A stretch of DNA of 64,000 nucleotides from Brachyhypopomus gauderio (GCF_052324685.1 NC_135218.1:17051979-17115978), one strand, 5' to 3'; positions 26,401-40,014 are shown, numbered from the stretch's first letter. The notes: generated by a model not told the origin, from the sequence alone. Numbers and translations are program-made.

Positions 26401-29400
26401 CCTTCAGCTACATCACCCAGTATACATGCACATGGTTTATACACTCTAATTTCTCTCCATACTGTTCTTTCTCAAGTCTCTAATGGCTGTGGCTCTTTGC
26501 TTCCTAGGTCCGTTTTCGGCTGGTCCTATCAAGACTTCCAGAGGTAGATGGCAACAATCCAAAATGCAAGCACACACACACCCACACACACACACAATGT
26601 GAGAGAAAATCAGACAAATAGAAAAAGGAGGGATAGGGAGAAAGAGAAAAAGATGTAATGTATGTAAGTCTGTATGTAAGTTTTTCACAATGCCTTTTAT
26701 GCTTTAATCCAGCTCCACATGGCGGAAGGCATTGGAAATATCTTGACATAAGCGGTTTGCAAGCACACACCCAGGACCTGACACTGTGTGGCTCCCCATC
26801 GACATTTATTAGAAAGATACATCTGCATGCATGTGGTACTCTTTGAAGGGTAGTGCTGGTTTTGTTTTGTGTTATTGAGTCTAGGGCTGATAGGGCCTTC
26901 CCAACATGCCCCCTTTGGAGTAAGTCATAAGTGGAGCATTGAGCATGATCCGTTAGTAGCTTCACTGCGTTGAGATTTTGGCTCAGCCAGTGGAAAAGAT
27001 GCTGACAACAGTTCCAAATCACTGTCAGGTTGCATTTGTATATGCATCCCGATCAAAAGCAACTGACAAAAAAGGGGGCATTTTTCACTAAGTGGCAATC
27101 TGAGATGGAAATTGCAGACAATTGCGCTGTAATTATGGCTAGTGACTAAAACATTTGGCCTTTTTATCTTCCATAACCAAAGGGCTCTTCCTGGTTTTTT
27201 GCATGGATGGATGCAAGAAAATTCACAAGTCTACAGGCACGTCACTGCCTCCCCACATAACTTCACATGTGAAACAGTAGCAGTCAAGGCATACAAGAGT
27301 AGATGAATCAGCGTACTGTTTTAATGAATGTGATGGATAAATGCTCATTACAGCGAGTACAATACTCACAGTGTCAGACACACAGTTTCAATTCATACCA
27401 ATGTTCTGCTGTTAACGTATTAAATTAATTCCTTTATTTGTGGTGTATAATAAACTAGAAAATGTTTTATGTTAACATTACATATGTTGTTTTCTCTGAG
27501 GGTACCACCAACACACTGATTCCCTCTCTATACCATTATGGGAGTGTTTGTGTTATCATGATATGGGGAAAGTCAACCTAAATGATTGCTGTAAAAAATA
27601 AAGGCCTGATTGTATTGTATAATCAAATAGAAATGTTTGTCATTTTAGTGCCAGTCACATTTCAGCTGTCTCCCCGTGTCTCCCCGTAAGGGACAATTTT
27701 ATGCCTATGTGGGTCCAACTGTCTCACGTCTCCTTGGTAACTCAGCAGTAGTGATGTCATGGTGATGGTGAGGATGCAGGCCTCGTGTGGCCGTGTGTTC
27801 TCTCTCACTCCTCGGCCGGGGAGCTTATGGACACCCTTCCCTTCAGCTCACCCCACGGCCAAGCTAAGTGACACTAGTGAGAGAAGAGAGTTCTGTGTGT
27901 GTTCCCACACATTACTCTGCATGCTCAGCCATGCATGAAGGAGGAATTCCATTTCATTTATATCATGTACATTATGTTCATAAAGCAATTTTCACAATAA
28001 ACAAAGCCGCTCTTTTCAGTCCAGGTGTGATTATAGCAAGAAAAAAAATCCTCAATAACCATTCCCTCCCTCTAGATGCAGCAAACTGACAGGACATGGC
28101 AACCCATCCCTCACCACCACGCCCTGGCACTCCTAAACGCTCTTCACGCTCAGGGAAACTCTGAGCGTGATGGAAACAAGCTGCAGGTCTCAGGGGCCTG
28201 TCAGCCTGACCCACCAGCAGGCAAAATAGTCAAATAACAGTCACAAGGCTTTGAAGTCCATTGCAAAGCAATATACACTTACAGTCCATAAAGGCCTGAT
28301 AATGGATGTAGTTTTAATATTACAAATCAATTACTGACCTATTTATTCTCTGGTGGTTACAGCAATCTAACACAGTAGCTTGTCAGAGTGAACATTTGGT
28401 TTATGTGAGACATTACCAGCAAATATTACATCATGCTATCCCATTTCAAGCACTAATGCTGGTGTAATGAAGCACAGGGGTGTGATGGTACAGGGGCAGA
28501 ACTGCTATTCAGGAGGGAAATGATGCTGGCTGCTGCCATGGCAACCAACATCAACACTTGCATCACAATAGTGTTTGTGTGGAGCAGCGGTTTTCCTAAT
28601 GCTATTTTTGGCTATTGGGAACTGTGTTGGGATATATTTTTTTACTGCCAATGGTCAGTTGGGTGGGTAAACCAGTTTGAATCTGGTTTAATATAGACGA
28701 TTGATTTGCCCCACCAGTTAGAAAAGATGGAAAATCCATGTCTAGCATATGGCATCAGGCTTTTCATAAAAGTTCAAAGACAAAACACCCCTTCTTCAGT
28801 TCTTTCTAAAATGTGTTCATGTAATCCGCTCACCCACTGCAAACAGTTTATTATGCTGAAAATCTGTTCTAAGATCTGCCCTAATAGGTGGAGTTCAGGG
28901 CTGTGGCTCCCCCTGACTTGGCTGGAGAACCATGGGTCAGATTACTGCTTGTCCACATCAGACACTCCTGCTCCCCAGCAAAGCCCAGGGCTACATTTAA
29001 AAGTGAGCTCACCAACCAACAGCCGCCCCCCCCCCCCCCCCCGCTCCCCGCAAAGGACAGGGCAGAAGCAGTGATGAAGACCACTCATGTGAGCCCCTCA
29101 TCCTCAGTGTCGATGCCAGTAGTCATGTGACATCTCAGCTAGGCCGTGCTGCGTGCCTCTGAGCGGCATGTTCAGACACGTGGGTGGGAGGTCGTGGTTC
29201 ACTCGCCGTCTCACCGCAGAGCTGGAGCAAATCACAGCAGTTAACAGGGATTGAAGGTAAATTGTATAATGGCCACCAAATATGACCCAACTAAGTCTCA
29301 CACCCAATGGCTTGTGTTTATGCTGTTATTGTACTGGGTGTTCCTGGTTACACCATAATCATGAATATCCCAAGATTACATATAATAGTATAAATGCAGC

Positions 29401-29609
29401 AGATATTTGTCGGATGAACATGTAGTGTAATTAACAGGATTTCTTATTTAAGCAGCAGTTGCCTTGTAAATATCTGGAGCAGTTACAACTCAGTAGTGTC
29501 TTTTGGATGTACTGCATATAGGGAACTACTGTAAAGTATACTGTGCTGTGTACTGTACTGTAAAGTGCAGGTGAGGCTACTATATGTAGTTGGAACAGCT
29601 TGCAGGTCT

Positions 29610-29815
29610 ACAGTTACAGTGTGTAGTCAGTGTATACTGAGAGCACAGTCAGTGTATAGCCAGGGTATAGTTACAGAGTACAGTCAGTGTATAGTCAGTG
29701 TTAAGCCATTGTGTTTCCAGTGTATAGTAGTGTAAAGCCACTGTATACTCAAAGTAACGTCAGTATATAGCCGGTGTGTAGTCAGTGTATAATCAGTGTA
29801 TAGTCAGTGTATAAT
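29610..29815. repeat. Degenerate 10-12 bp tandem array (CAGTGTATAGT-like)
   Basis: Units of the type AGTCAGTGTATAG recur about fifteen times with substitutions and length changes. This is an old, diverged minisatellite. Confidence 0.65.
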
Positions 29816-29984
29816 CAATCTATCTACAATTTCCACTAGTCCTTCAAAAGTAAGTTTTGGATTGCAGGAACACTGTTGGTTTTTGAATGGCAAACACTAT
29901 ACCAGCCATACAAGAGCTATAGTCTGACTAAACACTCACAAACGTCCAATATAGTAGACAATATAATAAGTGGGCAAAGGCATA

Positions 29985-30088
29985 TTGTCTGGTCTGGTGG
30001 TTACCAGTCTTGTGACCGGAGGGTTGTGGGTTCGATTCTCAGGCCTGAGGTCATGACTGAGGTGCCCTTGAGCAGACACCTAACCCCA

Positions 30089-30123
<35 letters not shown>

Positions 30124-30300
30124 CATGCCGGGCTACGGCTGCCCACTGCTCTGGGCACGTGTGCACCACAGCCCCCTAGTAATCACTGGTGTGTGTGTGT
30201 TTGTGTGTGTGTTCTAACTGCACAGATGGGTAAATGCGGAGGACACATTTTGATTGGGGTTAAAATCACAATTGACAAAAATATGGTACATATTGTTTCT
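29985..30300 (+). mobile_element. tRNA-derived SINE with an expanded C tract
   Basis: GGTTGTGGGTTCGATTCTCA contains an RNA polymerase III B-box (GGTTCGATTC). An A-box-like TGGTCTGGTGGTTACC lies about 35 bases before it. Downstream are the usual parts of a dispersed fish SINE: GAGGTGCCCTTGAGCA, CTGCCCACTGCTCTGG, a GT-rich stretch and GGTAAATGCGGAGGACACA. A run of 29 C (30093-30121) interrupts the body where most copies, from memory, have a short C-run. Confidence 0.75.
30093..30121. repeat. 29-base poly-C run inside the SINE
   Basis: An uninterrupted homopolymer. The true length is uncertain because such runs are prone to error. Confidence 0.85.
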
Positions 30301-30822
30301 TGTAATGAAGTAGTGATGTGCAATGTAAATGGACAATGTCCTTAGTTTATGCATGTAACATTTATTTAATATTTATGTAACCACCAGAGAAGAAAACATG
30401 CACTTGTCTAATATTCAAAGGTCATCCGGATAAAGACTAGACCAAATGTGACATGCCACAATTTTTGTTATTCATGCATGCGTCACTCAGAGTCAGAGCC
30501 GTGGGAGCCCAGTGAACCTGCTGGAAATGAATTCAGGTGATGAGGAGTGGTGTGGTTCTGAAAGCCCTTCCCTCCACCTCGAGGTCATGCCTCGAGGTCC
30601 AGCATCACGCAGGGCTGATGTAAGCCAGGGCGGCGAGCGGCAGGGCGGCGAGCGGCAGGCCGCCGTGTCGGTGGGCGTGGCTCTCACCGGGCACAGATAA
30701 AGGTGCTTTGTTTGTCCTACTTCCTCTTCACTGCTACATGACTGGAACATTGTTCCTTTGCCACAGTGTTGGCTCAGCTGAAGGGAAACTGAGTTGCTCT
30801 TTGTGGATCTGACCCAAGAACT

Positions 30823-30857
30823 ACGAGAGAGCGAGAGAGAGAGAGCGAGAGAGAGAG

Positions 30858-30902
<45 letters not shown>
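30823..30902. repeat. (GA)n microsatellite
   Basis: About 80 bases of GAGA with a few GC interruptions at its left. The open frame that crosses it is an artefact. Confidence 0.9.
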
Positions 30903-30906
<4 letters not shown>

Positions 30907-31296
30907 GAGGGAGAGACAGAGGGTGAGAGAAAGAAAAGACAGAGGGAAGCTAAATATATTTTTGCTCTTCTATCAACACAAATGAAAACACACTGTGCAG
31001 GGCCATGAAAACACCATGTAAGAGTCTATTTTCACTCATTCTATAAAAGGCAGTTTGCAGGCAGAGACGTTTTCCATTGTTTGCATGCAATGATGTATAG
31101 ATACATTTTGCCACCTCCAAAAAAGTATAAATATACAGATGATAAGGGCCTAAATATATTATACTTTAAATAGTATAAAGTATAATAACAGGAAGCATAA
31201 TAAGTCTGTCTTAAGCATGCATATTAATTCATATTGATGTCAAATTAAAGGTACAAGGTATTTCGACGTAGGTTTGAGAAAGTGCAGCAGAAAAGC

Positions 31297-31316
31297 TGTG
31301 TGTGTGTGTGTGTGTG
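31297..31316. repeat. (GT)n microsatellite
   Basis: Ten GT dinucleotides in a row. Confidence 0.85.
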
Positions 31317-34081
31317 TATCTACAGCTGCATAAGTATATCTGCCACTTGCCCTTTAGTGATCTTCAGTAGGTTCTTAGAAAGCGCTGGGTTGTTCAAACA
31401 TCTGCTGCTCTGAGCTCTGTGGGTCACCTTTATGCTTCAGAGAGCAAAACATTGAAGATTCATTATATTTATCTAGATGCCACACAGCTGTAGATTAAAA
31501 CATGTGCTTCATAAACGTGGATCCTGGTGATTCTCCTCTTCAGATTCATGAAAGACAGATGGTTGAAGGCCCTACCCTGTGCTGGCTTACAGTTACTCTA
31601 GAATAGCAGATCAAATATGTAGAATTTGTAGAACTATGTAGAATGTAGAACTAATACCCAGTTTTATTTTCAGCACTCTTCAGTTGTGGTTGATTGAGTG
31701 AGTTTAATTCAAACTTAATTTTAGAGACTATACATGCAAATGTCATTTGTGATTTGTGGACAGAGCACTTCAGCAACAGTGAAAATAATTATTTGATCCC
31801 TGCATTTAGACTACCTGTTTTAGACTAGCTGTGGAGTGTGATCAGTGCCCAGTGCTGTTTTTTCAATTAATTTGCAAGCTGCTCAAGTCAGTGATCCATA
31901 TTTGACTGACATGAACCTTCTTCAGTGAGTCAATCAGCCACTGCATCACATAATTAACGTATCAGGAGACTATGGAGACTCAAACGTTACCATGAGTCGA
32001 CCAGTCAAGGTGAAGAAGCCATGTTGATTGTTCATTCATACTGATACACAAGGAGCCTGAAAGATTCTATAATGTACTCAGAGTTACTTCTATGATCTGC
32101 TCAGGAAAAAAATAGAATTGAGCGCTTAGCTAATGTATTATAATGGAACATTTTCCATATCAGAACCTGATATGTACTGTCCACTCCGTCCAACTAGACT
32201 ATTACCAGCCAGTTTGAAATGTAAGATGAGCCAACACTGAAAGGTTTGTGCATTGTGCACATACAAAATATGAAATATGTAGTTATGATAGTGCTCCATT
32301 AGATCTTAGTGTAAACACTCAGTGACTAAAATGAGAGGTTAAAGTAGTGTTAACAGTGCTTGTAAGTAATAAGCACAGCATTGGGTGGTAATGATACTAA
32401 AATTAGCCATAGTGGAAGCAATGAATCTCTTACGCCTCAACAACTCATCAGCTAAACGTAAACAAACGATGATGCAGGCTCACCAGCTCAGCATTTTGCT
32501 TGAATGGAAATGTTCATACCTCTTAGTTAAAGAGAGAGGTTTGCCTTTCACTACACACCAGGTCCCCCCGGAACAGCTGTGATATAATGACTGCAGCCTT
32601 CCCTCAAACAGCACACAGACGCAATGAGGACTTTAACCTTGGCAGGTTTATAAAAAGAATAAAATAAACAGCAAGTTGGCATGCCGTGCTGAGGCTGTCC
32701 TTTTCTGCTTCAGAGCCTAGTGAGCTTATAACACTCCATAGATTCAGCGACATTCAATTAAGGGAAAACTACTGTTTTAATCAATATGTCTTACTGTATT
32801 ATTTTGACTAAACACTACAGTGTTCAAGTACTACATGCTTTATGATCATAACATTTAAAGAGCATTGCAGCTGGTGTCTAATGTGTATATATGCTTAAAA
32901 TAATTTAGAAAGTAGAAAACAGGTATAGTAGCAAAACAGACTAAGAACACACCCTGGTGAGTTACAAGTGTGTCTAAGGCGTTCTCTGGAGGTATGTCCT
33001 GAGAGCACGCCATGAGCCACTGCTAATGTTAGGAATGTTTTCAGCCTGGCCGTGTCTTGTCCTAACGTGTATGTCTGCACTTCAGACAATCCGAGACATG
33101 CTGGCATACATGAGGATAAGGGAACAATAACAGCTGCTGAGAGTAAATAACGCCTCGTCTGCCTACAAGAACATGCAAAAAGGAGAGACTGGCCCCTCAG
33201 GCTTGAATAAGTAACCAAGTCTCTGCAGGATCTCCTAGTGCTGAGAAACAGAACTGATTTCAGATTTCACAGAAGATACACAGCATAAGAACAGTGATAC
33301 CGTATGCGTAAACAGAGGTGAATTTTGACAGCAGACTGAAATTCTCTCTCTCTCTGTCCCTCTCTCTGTAAGCTGTGGACTGATTCTGACTCTGAGATGA
33401 TTGGATACACTGTCCATCACAGACATAACTGTCCATTTCAGAGCACGTAGGCACAGACAGCCCTGCTCTGATCTGCTCACCTCACACACACAGGGCAGGA
33501 AATGACATCGATAGAAGTATCCAAAGCTAGGCCAGTTCAATGACCTTTACCTACAACATAAGAACCTGAGGCCATACAATACCTGAGCTCCATTTATAGT
33601 GTCCTGTTGTGTTTGATGTCTGATACAGTGTGTGGTACTTCAGGGAAAAGGGCATGTACACTGTCAGTAGTGAGGTACTGATGAGAGGACTATACTCAGG
33701 GACACGGAGGTCAAAGAGGACACCAGGACAGCAGCCAAGAGCAGATCCTCCTATCATCAGAGCTATAACGTCCTCTACTGGCAGGATAAGTAATGCTCAT
33801 TACTACACTGTCAGCATGCTGACAAGGACTCATCTCAGTGGGCTAGTGCAGGGAGCAGATTGAACAGTGCACATCAGGCAGTTGGCCTATTACTAGTTTA
33901 GATATTTTTAGTGAATAACACTGAGGAAACATGTTAGCTTTAACTCAAGGACAGACACGTGGGCAGGACTGGTATCTGGCTTCACGTGTAACATTTTGAT
34001 GACACTGAGCTGAATCCATGATTGCTTTAGTGACAGAATGCCCTGTCGAACATGTTTCTGGAAGAGAGGGCTGGGTGATTC

Positions 34082-34222
34082 CAGTCCTGGAGGACTGCTG
34101 CACTAAAGACTTTAATGTGTTTCCTGCTCTAATGCACTCAAGTGAACTAATGATCAGGCTTTATCAGTCATATCAAGTGTGTTAGAGCAAAGAAAGACTC
34201 CAGGAGGGGGGTACCCATGCCA
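34082..34222. repeat. Diverged dispersed fish repeat (MITE-like)
   Basis: It begins with GATTCCAGTCCTGGAGGACT and contains TGATCAGGCTTTATCAG and TGTTAGAGCAAAGAAAGACT, ending with CTCCAGGAGG. The outer parts are loosely inverted. This pattern is common, from memory, in many fish genomes as a small non-autonomous element. The boundaries are approximate. Confidence 0.45.
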
Positions 34223-34651
34223 ATCTGCTGGCTGGCTGCTGACAGCTCTATATTTTAAGGTACTCAAGCATCTAAAAACTACTGTCATTACAACTTGGTA
34301 AAGCGGTTCATTCTTTACACATGCAAACTGCTTATATGAATATTTGCAAACAAAATAAAACCTTTACTGTTCTGTACCTTTTCAGAAGAGTTTCATGGGT
34401 AAAACAGACCAGCTGATAGCACATTTTAAGACCCATGTTGTAAAAAATATAAAAAAATAATAAAAAGAGAAGAGAACATCTAATGTATGTGATGTTATAT
34501 GGATTTTTTTATTAATGTATGGAACCCTTAACGTCATACATTATTAACTGGCTACACAGGGCTGTGCAATTTTCATGGCCTCATTTTGATTATTCATTCA
34601 AACATATGAAATGGCATTAAAAATGTAACTAAAATGCAGCTTTACTCTTAG

Positions 34652-34687
34652 GTGCTTATATAGTGCACCTAGCATGTTTTGAACATC

Positions 34688-34778
<91 letters not shown>

Positions 34779-34818
34779 CTTATATAGTGCACCTAGCATG
34801 TTTTGAACATCAAGACAG
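34652..34818. repeat. (AG)42 array flanked by a 43-bp direct duplication
   Basis: A 43-bp unit starting GTGCTTATATAGTGCACC occurs at 34652-34694 and again at 34776-34818, with one difference (CATCGAG versus CATCAAG). Between the two copies is an AG dinucleotide array. The two copies plus the array look like a tandem duplication in which the first copy's AG tail expanded. Confidence 0.9.
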
Positions 34819-35074
34819 AAACCAGCATTTTTGTCATATGGTGTAATAGTAAAGACCTCAAACTAGGGTACAAGGTATTTCCTGGGTTCTGTTATAAATA
34901 TGATGCTTATGGATGTAGACTTAAAATCCTGAACAAAAAAGGCTTGCAATGATTGTTGCAATGAGCTAGTCTGCAAAAATAAAATTAGTCTGTACTTCTG
35001 AAATGACCGTGTAAGGTCACGGTAATGACTGATGAGGTACACGATGCTACAACAGAGATTGCTTGTTGTAGGTT

Positions 35075-35089
35075 GCTGCCATCTAGTGG
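35075..35089 (-). promoter_or_regulatory. CTCF-like motif
   Basis: On the minus strand CCACTAGATGGCAGC fits every position of the common CTCF core CCASYAGRKGGCA. The motif is seen; binding is inferred. Confidence 0.45.
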
Positions 35090-35459
35090 AGCATTAGTAA
35101 AACTGCATAAGATATTGTTCTCTGGCCAGAACCTCCATCTGAACCTCCTCCAGCATTAGATATTTTAGCTCTCATTATGCAATCACTTTTTAGAGCAACA
35201 TGTCACCACACCCAGACTAGCTACTCTGAAACACTTAGCAACGGTCACGTTTATACTAAGAAATTCCTATAATGAGGCACCCACACCTGTGAATCACTTT
35301 TAGATTTTATGTAGTAAATTAATCTCTACCTCGCTTTTGATAGTGCTTATAAATAACAAGTCATGTACTTTTTCAAGTATTTCTAAATCCTGCCTGTTGA
35401 GACAAAATGAGAAGGGTAGAAAGGCCTTTCTAACACTGTGCCTGCAAAACCCCAGAAAG

Positions 35460-35545
35460 AACATGTGATTTCATTTACACTTACAGGATTTAGCACACAT
35501 TCTTATTCAGAGTGACTTACAAAGTGACTTGCTTGGTCATAAATC
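35460..35545. repeat. Fragment of a dispersed fish repeat
   Basis: GGATTTAGCACACATTCTTA followed by TTCAGAGTGACTTACAAAG resembles the frequent fish repeat motif with GCAGACGCTCTTATCC and GAGCGACTTACA. It is diverged and short. Confidence 0.45.
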
Positions 35546-36119
35546 CATATAATATATCTTAGCCAGCACAGTAGGTTAGAGTCAAAGATACCACTGAAGT
35601 AGAATACTACAGGGATACAGGGATCATCACAAAGATTTAATGTATCTTTGCTGTTAATACTTACCCACTTAACAACTTCCAGCATTTTCAGTGACTTTAT
35701 AGGAAGGTTTCAATGTGCTTCATGGCGATAATGTGTGATTAGTATATCGTTAATGAGGATGAGCTTACATTGTTCCCCTTTACAAACGTTGTAACAGGAA
35801 ACATGCAGTTTTGTTGCATATGCATTGTTGCTGTTAATGGAGGATTAATGAGATTTCATCAAGATGACTTCAAGGTTGCCGCCCATAACCTAATTGTTTT
35901 GTTAGAGGAATGGTGTTTCTTACTGCAGCAGTAGACTGCAGTGAGGAGTAACCTATTTCTGATGATACCCTAAGGTAAAGCACACTGCAAGAATAGGCAG
36001 ATACCCAATCATTCTCGGGTTTAATTGGGCTATTGCAGAATTTCACTGAATTATACCCATCATATACACGTCTTGTATTTATTATAACTTGAAAGGATAC
36101 CGTAAAAGTCTGTTAAACA

Positions 36120-36720
36120 CATGTCCTTACAGAGCACCGGTCTTAGCCGGCGCACAACTGCAAGACACCTGCGCACATTGAAGACAGAAGCGGACCAATG
36201 GCACGAAAATGGGAGAGGTGGGCTTAATGTTTAAAAAGCTCCGTGTAAATGTATGCTTCCAATGAAATCAGTCATAATTAAAGAAAACTGACCAAACATT
36301 AAACAAGATTATTTGTAATAAAGTTAATAATCCCACCCATCAATACAGTTTTGTACTCTAAAAAACATTCACTAAGGCCGCCTTTTGGCTTCGTGAACTG
36401 CCCGGCAGTGCAGCTACACGCAGAAGACTGACACCATCATATTGTTGTTCCACCATGACACAGTGAGCGAAAACTGTCGTCCGGGGATAATGCGAAATGG
36501 CGGACTGTGTAGGAGGCAAGGACGGAGAAACCTGACACTGCGCAAGTGCCGGTTGCCAGGGGAAAACGAAGAGATGGAGCAAACTCCAGACATGGATCCG
36601 GACGGCCGCGGAATAATGGCGTGCTCATTTATGCAGTTCCCGCTGACTTCTTGCGGCTCCGTTTTTTATTTTTTAAATTTCACCTTGGTGTCGTGTTTCA
36701 GTTTACTCGGCTCATAAAAT
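36120..36720. promoter_or_regulatory. CpG-rich promoter-like patch in the gene-poor region
   Basis: This stretch is clearly richer in CpG than the surrounding 10 kb. It contains a CCAAT box (36195-36199), a GCGAAATGGCGGA YY1-like motif (about 36491-36503), an X-box-like GGTTGCCAGGGGAAAAC (about 36550-36566) and GGACGGCCGCGG. It looks like a TATA-less promoter, perhaps of a non-coding transcript or of a gene whose other exons I did not recognise. The frame MEQTPDMDPDGRG at 36574 has no known relative that I recall. Confidence 0.35.
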
Positions 36721-39700
36721 AAACCCCCAAAGTACACTAATGCGGTTATTAGACAGCAACGACAGCAGACAAGACGCCAGTACAGGCCTCATACAATCTA
36801 CAAGTAACATCGGAACTGGAGTTTAAAAGTCATAGATATCAGTGAAATGTGGTTTATGATGTCTGCATTTTCTTTTAACTGCTGTGTTCTTTAGATTTGT
36901 GGGTTTTAATTCAAATGGATACAGAGCGATCCCAATGTTTTCACTGGTGTTAATGGCCTAACTCTATCCTCGTAATTATCAGTAAATTCCAGTAAAGATT
37001 ACAAAATGGCAGCGTTAACCCATCGTTAATGTAACGCAGTAAAAGAACGTGGATAACACACGTCTAATCAAGCAGGTTTCCCCAATGAAGGAATACTAAT
37101 GCTAATTTTCCTGTGAAAATTAGAGGTTCGTGTGTGCATGTTCACAAATGTAGTTTTTTCTTAAACGCTGATGATCATGTCTAAGCACAGAAACAAGCTG
37201 TAGAGCACTAGGCCTTCTGACATGGTGGTGGGTTTTCAGAGAATTCTCGCTGGAGTCTCATACCAGCCAAGACATGCCAAGTAGGAGTTGAACTAACCCA
37301 TACCAAAAATATTAACTCTCTCAGTCCTGTCATCTTGGAGTTTTGTAGAGGAAAGCAACACAAACATTGCCAAAACCTGGAGAAAGGTTCTCTGATTTAC
37401 ATTATTAGACTCGCATGACAATACACATAGGCTACATGGTCTACATTTTACTTACTAGTTATTTAATGGGATCCTCAAGAGGACACTGCACATGCTACGA
37501 GTTAGCTCAAGTCATATGGGGCAATATAATAGATTTATTAGTACATTATACAACTTAAACAAGAGTATTATTATTTTCTTCAAATGTTCATATTTCTCTC
37601 CTGTATTTAATATGCTGCTCCTCAGTAAATAGTTGTGCTCGAGTTAATTTTACCACTGGGGCCTTGACTGTTCTCAGCTGCACCTCCTCCTTTTCTCCTG
37701 TGTCAGTCTCTTACCATACATGGACTTGGTAGAGGAAAGGAGGAAAGTGCAAGAAGCAGTTTCAGGAAGCAGAGGACTGCCAGTCAGATGGCTGCGTGTG
37801 AGAGGAGGAGGAAGAGGAGGAGGAGGGCCAGTGGAGCTGTCCTACCATGGCCCAATTACAGCTCCTCATCGCCAGGAATTTACGAGGGAGGGAAAGAGGT
37901 GTGAAGTTAAATATGCTGCACAAACATGACCCAGGAGCTATGGCTGCTGTGTAGTGACGACGCTGCCTGTTTCCTTCTCCCAGCCTGGAAGGGCTCAAGC
38001 GTCTGCGGTGTCAGGGACGACTATGAGGGAGTTCACTGGACGTTTTGGGTGTGGATATAAAAGTTTAACTGTTACAGGTGCACATGATCTCACTCAGCTA
38101 CAAAATGTCTCATTCTTAATAGACCTTTGTTGACAAAAGCCCCTTGGTGTCGAAGCAATTGAATTATAAACAGAGCGGGGAAAAAAAAACTGTGAATCTG
38201 GACTGCAATAGGAGGAGATGGCCCAAATGACAGTATATATTTTACAGAGCCCTCAGGTGTTACAAATCAAAAACACAAGGTCAGGGACCATGAGAGGTGT
38301 TGTAGAATGAAATGCACTAGTGGTCCAGTCACCTCTGCCTCTTTTTGCTGAGTTGACTAATACTGCCTGAGGTTGGCATACTTTCTCAAAGGAATATACT
38401 GTATTGTACACAGTGTTCCTGAGAAATTACTGTAACATTTCCCAAGTAAAACAAGTAATACCAGCTATTGTCTTTCCGTTGGTAAACATATTTTTATGAG
38501 TAATTTGGCAGCACTGTCCATTAGCATTTTATTATCAGCAGGTTAGAGATAAACAGCGAGCTAAACCATTGTGCTATTATCGTAATAGATCAAAAATTAA
38601 TAATTTAACAGGAAGGATTAGAAACACGTTTCGTGTTGTGCATTATAAATCACAAAGTGCAAATGAAAATATTGAAACTGTAAATATATTTTGATATTTT
38701 GAGCATAGTTATGTTTATGGGAGAGACCAGGAAGAACACCACTTTGTGTAAAGGGGACATTTGTTGTGCCCACAACACATGTCTAGTATTGGGGCTGTAT
38801 GAAGCACACTGGCATAGAGCTGGCACTGTTTACATATTTTAAAAGTAAACATAAACCACACCTATTTAATTTATTTACTGAAAAGTACCTGTTTCCCTTA
38901 TATGACATGTATTCTTGCTCAGTAAGCAGTCGGAACCGTTAGGAATAATAAACACAACTATGAACTTTTAATACTGTGGTAGTTGTTCAGTCTGAATCAT
39001 GACATGTTTTTCTCAGGGATTTTGCCTTATGGTTATTTCCAGACACCACCATCTGAAATTCTCCCTCATTCATTTCAGATTAGTAATTTTGATCATTTTC
39101 TTTTTGCATGACCAAACTTCAACCTAAAGATGCTTTTTCATTATCTTGCACAAATGATCATTTTATTATCTTATTCTGACCTTATTCAGGTGGGGGAGAC
39201 TTGCAGGTGGAAACTGCTGCTCAGAACCTGAGTAGATCTGACTCGTATCATATCCAGTGTTATGTGGTGGAGACACAACAGTAGTCACTGAATTAATCCA
39301 GCAGCTAAGCCTAACTGAACCCAAACTTGGCCTGAAAACAACTTTTTCAGACGTGAAGATTGTTTACATGCAAAAAAGGGGACAAAAGCAGAAAAGCCTA
39401 ACATACACACACACACACACAACATTTGGCATTTTATTTTTACAGCATTCCTAAATTTGCTATTTAAATGCACAAAACTGGGCAAATTTAGTATGAATAT
39501 TCAGTTCTCTAGGAGTACTCAGAGGGGGGTTGAAGCATGGCAGACTTACTGGCTGTCATAACCGCTGCTATTTAATCTTTGCTACACGGGGCGAGTAGAT
39601 TCATCACATTGATGAGACTGCCTGCAAATGGAACATGCAGAGGAAGTGGGCTGTTGGCTGTGGAAAGCTCTCTCACATCCTCAAAAGGCCTGTAACTGTA

Positions 39701-40014
39701 ATGCTTTCATTTCCATCTCACTTCACTGCACTGCGCTACAGTAAGTGGCCGTGCCCCATGTTTTTACGTCCTTTTGAGGGAGCGTACGTAAAAAACAGGA
39801 AGAAGTCCACTCGTCTGTTAATCTTGGTTTCACTTTCTCATTTAGGAGAAGCATCTCCAGCCCACCTAAAAAAATCTAATGATTCTAATATGATGTAAAA
39901 TGTATAGGATCATAGATGGGAAGGCAGACAGGATAAATGTCAAGGATAGAGATGCCCACAGGTGGTGGCTGCACAGCCAAAATATTCTGCTCTAGAATTG
40001 GGTGCAATCTCCTG

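Larger units (their letters stand above)
20751..29980. other. Intergenic region upstream of ptma
   Basis: No gene was recognised. 20.8-22.7 kb has more CpG than average and may be distal promoter. Poly-C runs lie at 23412-23429, 24482-24493 and 24723-24733, and 29026-29042 is another C-run. A single good RFX-type X-box (GCTGCCATGGCAAC) is at 28532-28545 and a CTCF-like motif at 23025-23039. Frames such as the 172-codon minus frame at 26504-27022 run into CA repeats and show no domain. Confidence 0.5.
30301..34080. other. Intergenic region with microsatellites
   Basis: No gene was recognised. It contains a GA array (30823-30902), a GT array (31297-31316) and otherwise ordinary AT-rich sequence. 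A short GC-rich direct repeat, GGGCGGCGAGCGGCAG twice in tandem, lies at about 30629-30659. Confidence 0.5.

Noticed and set aside
26504-27022. 172-codon open frame on the minus strand
   Set aside because: Its C-terminal part runs through a CA-rich tract and the rest shows no domain or splice support.
30018-30040. GGTTCGATTC B-box as a possible tRNA gene
   Set aside because: There is no cloverleaf with acceptor stem; it belongs to the SINE head.
30794-30985. Arg/Glu-rich frame
   Set aside because: Translation of the GA microsatellite.
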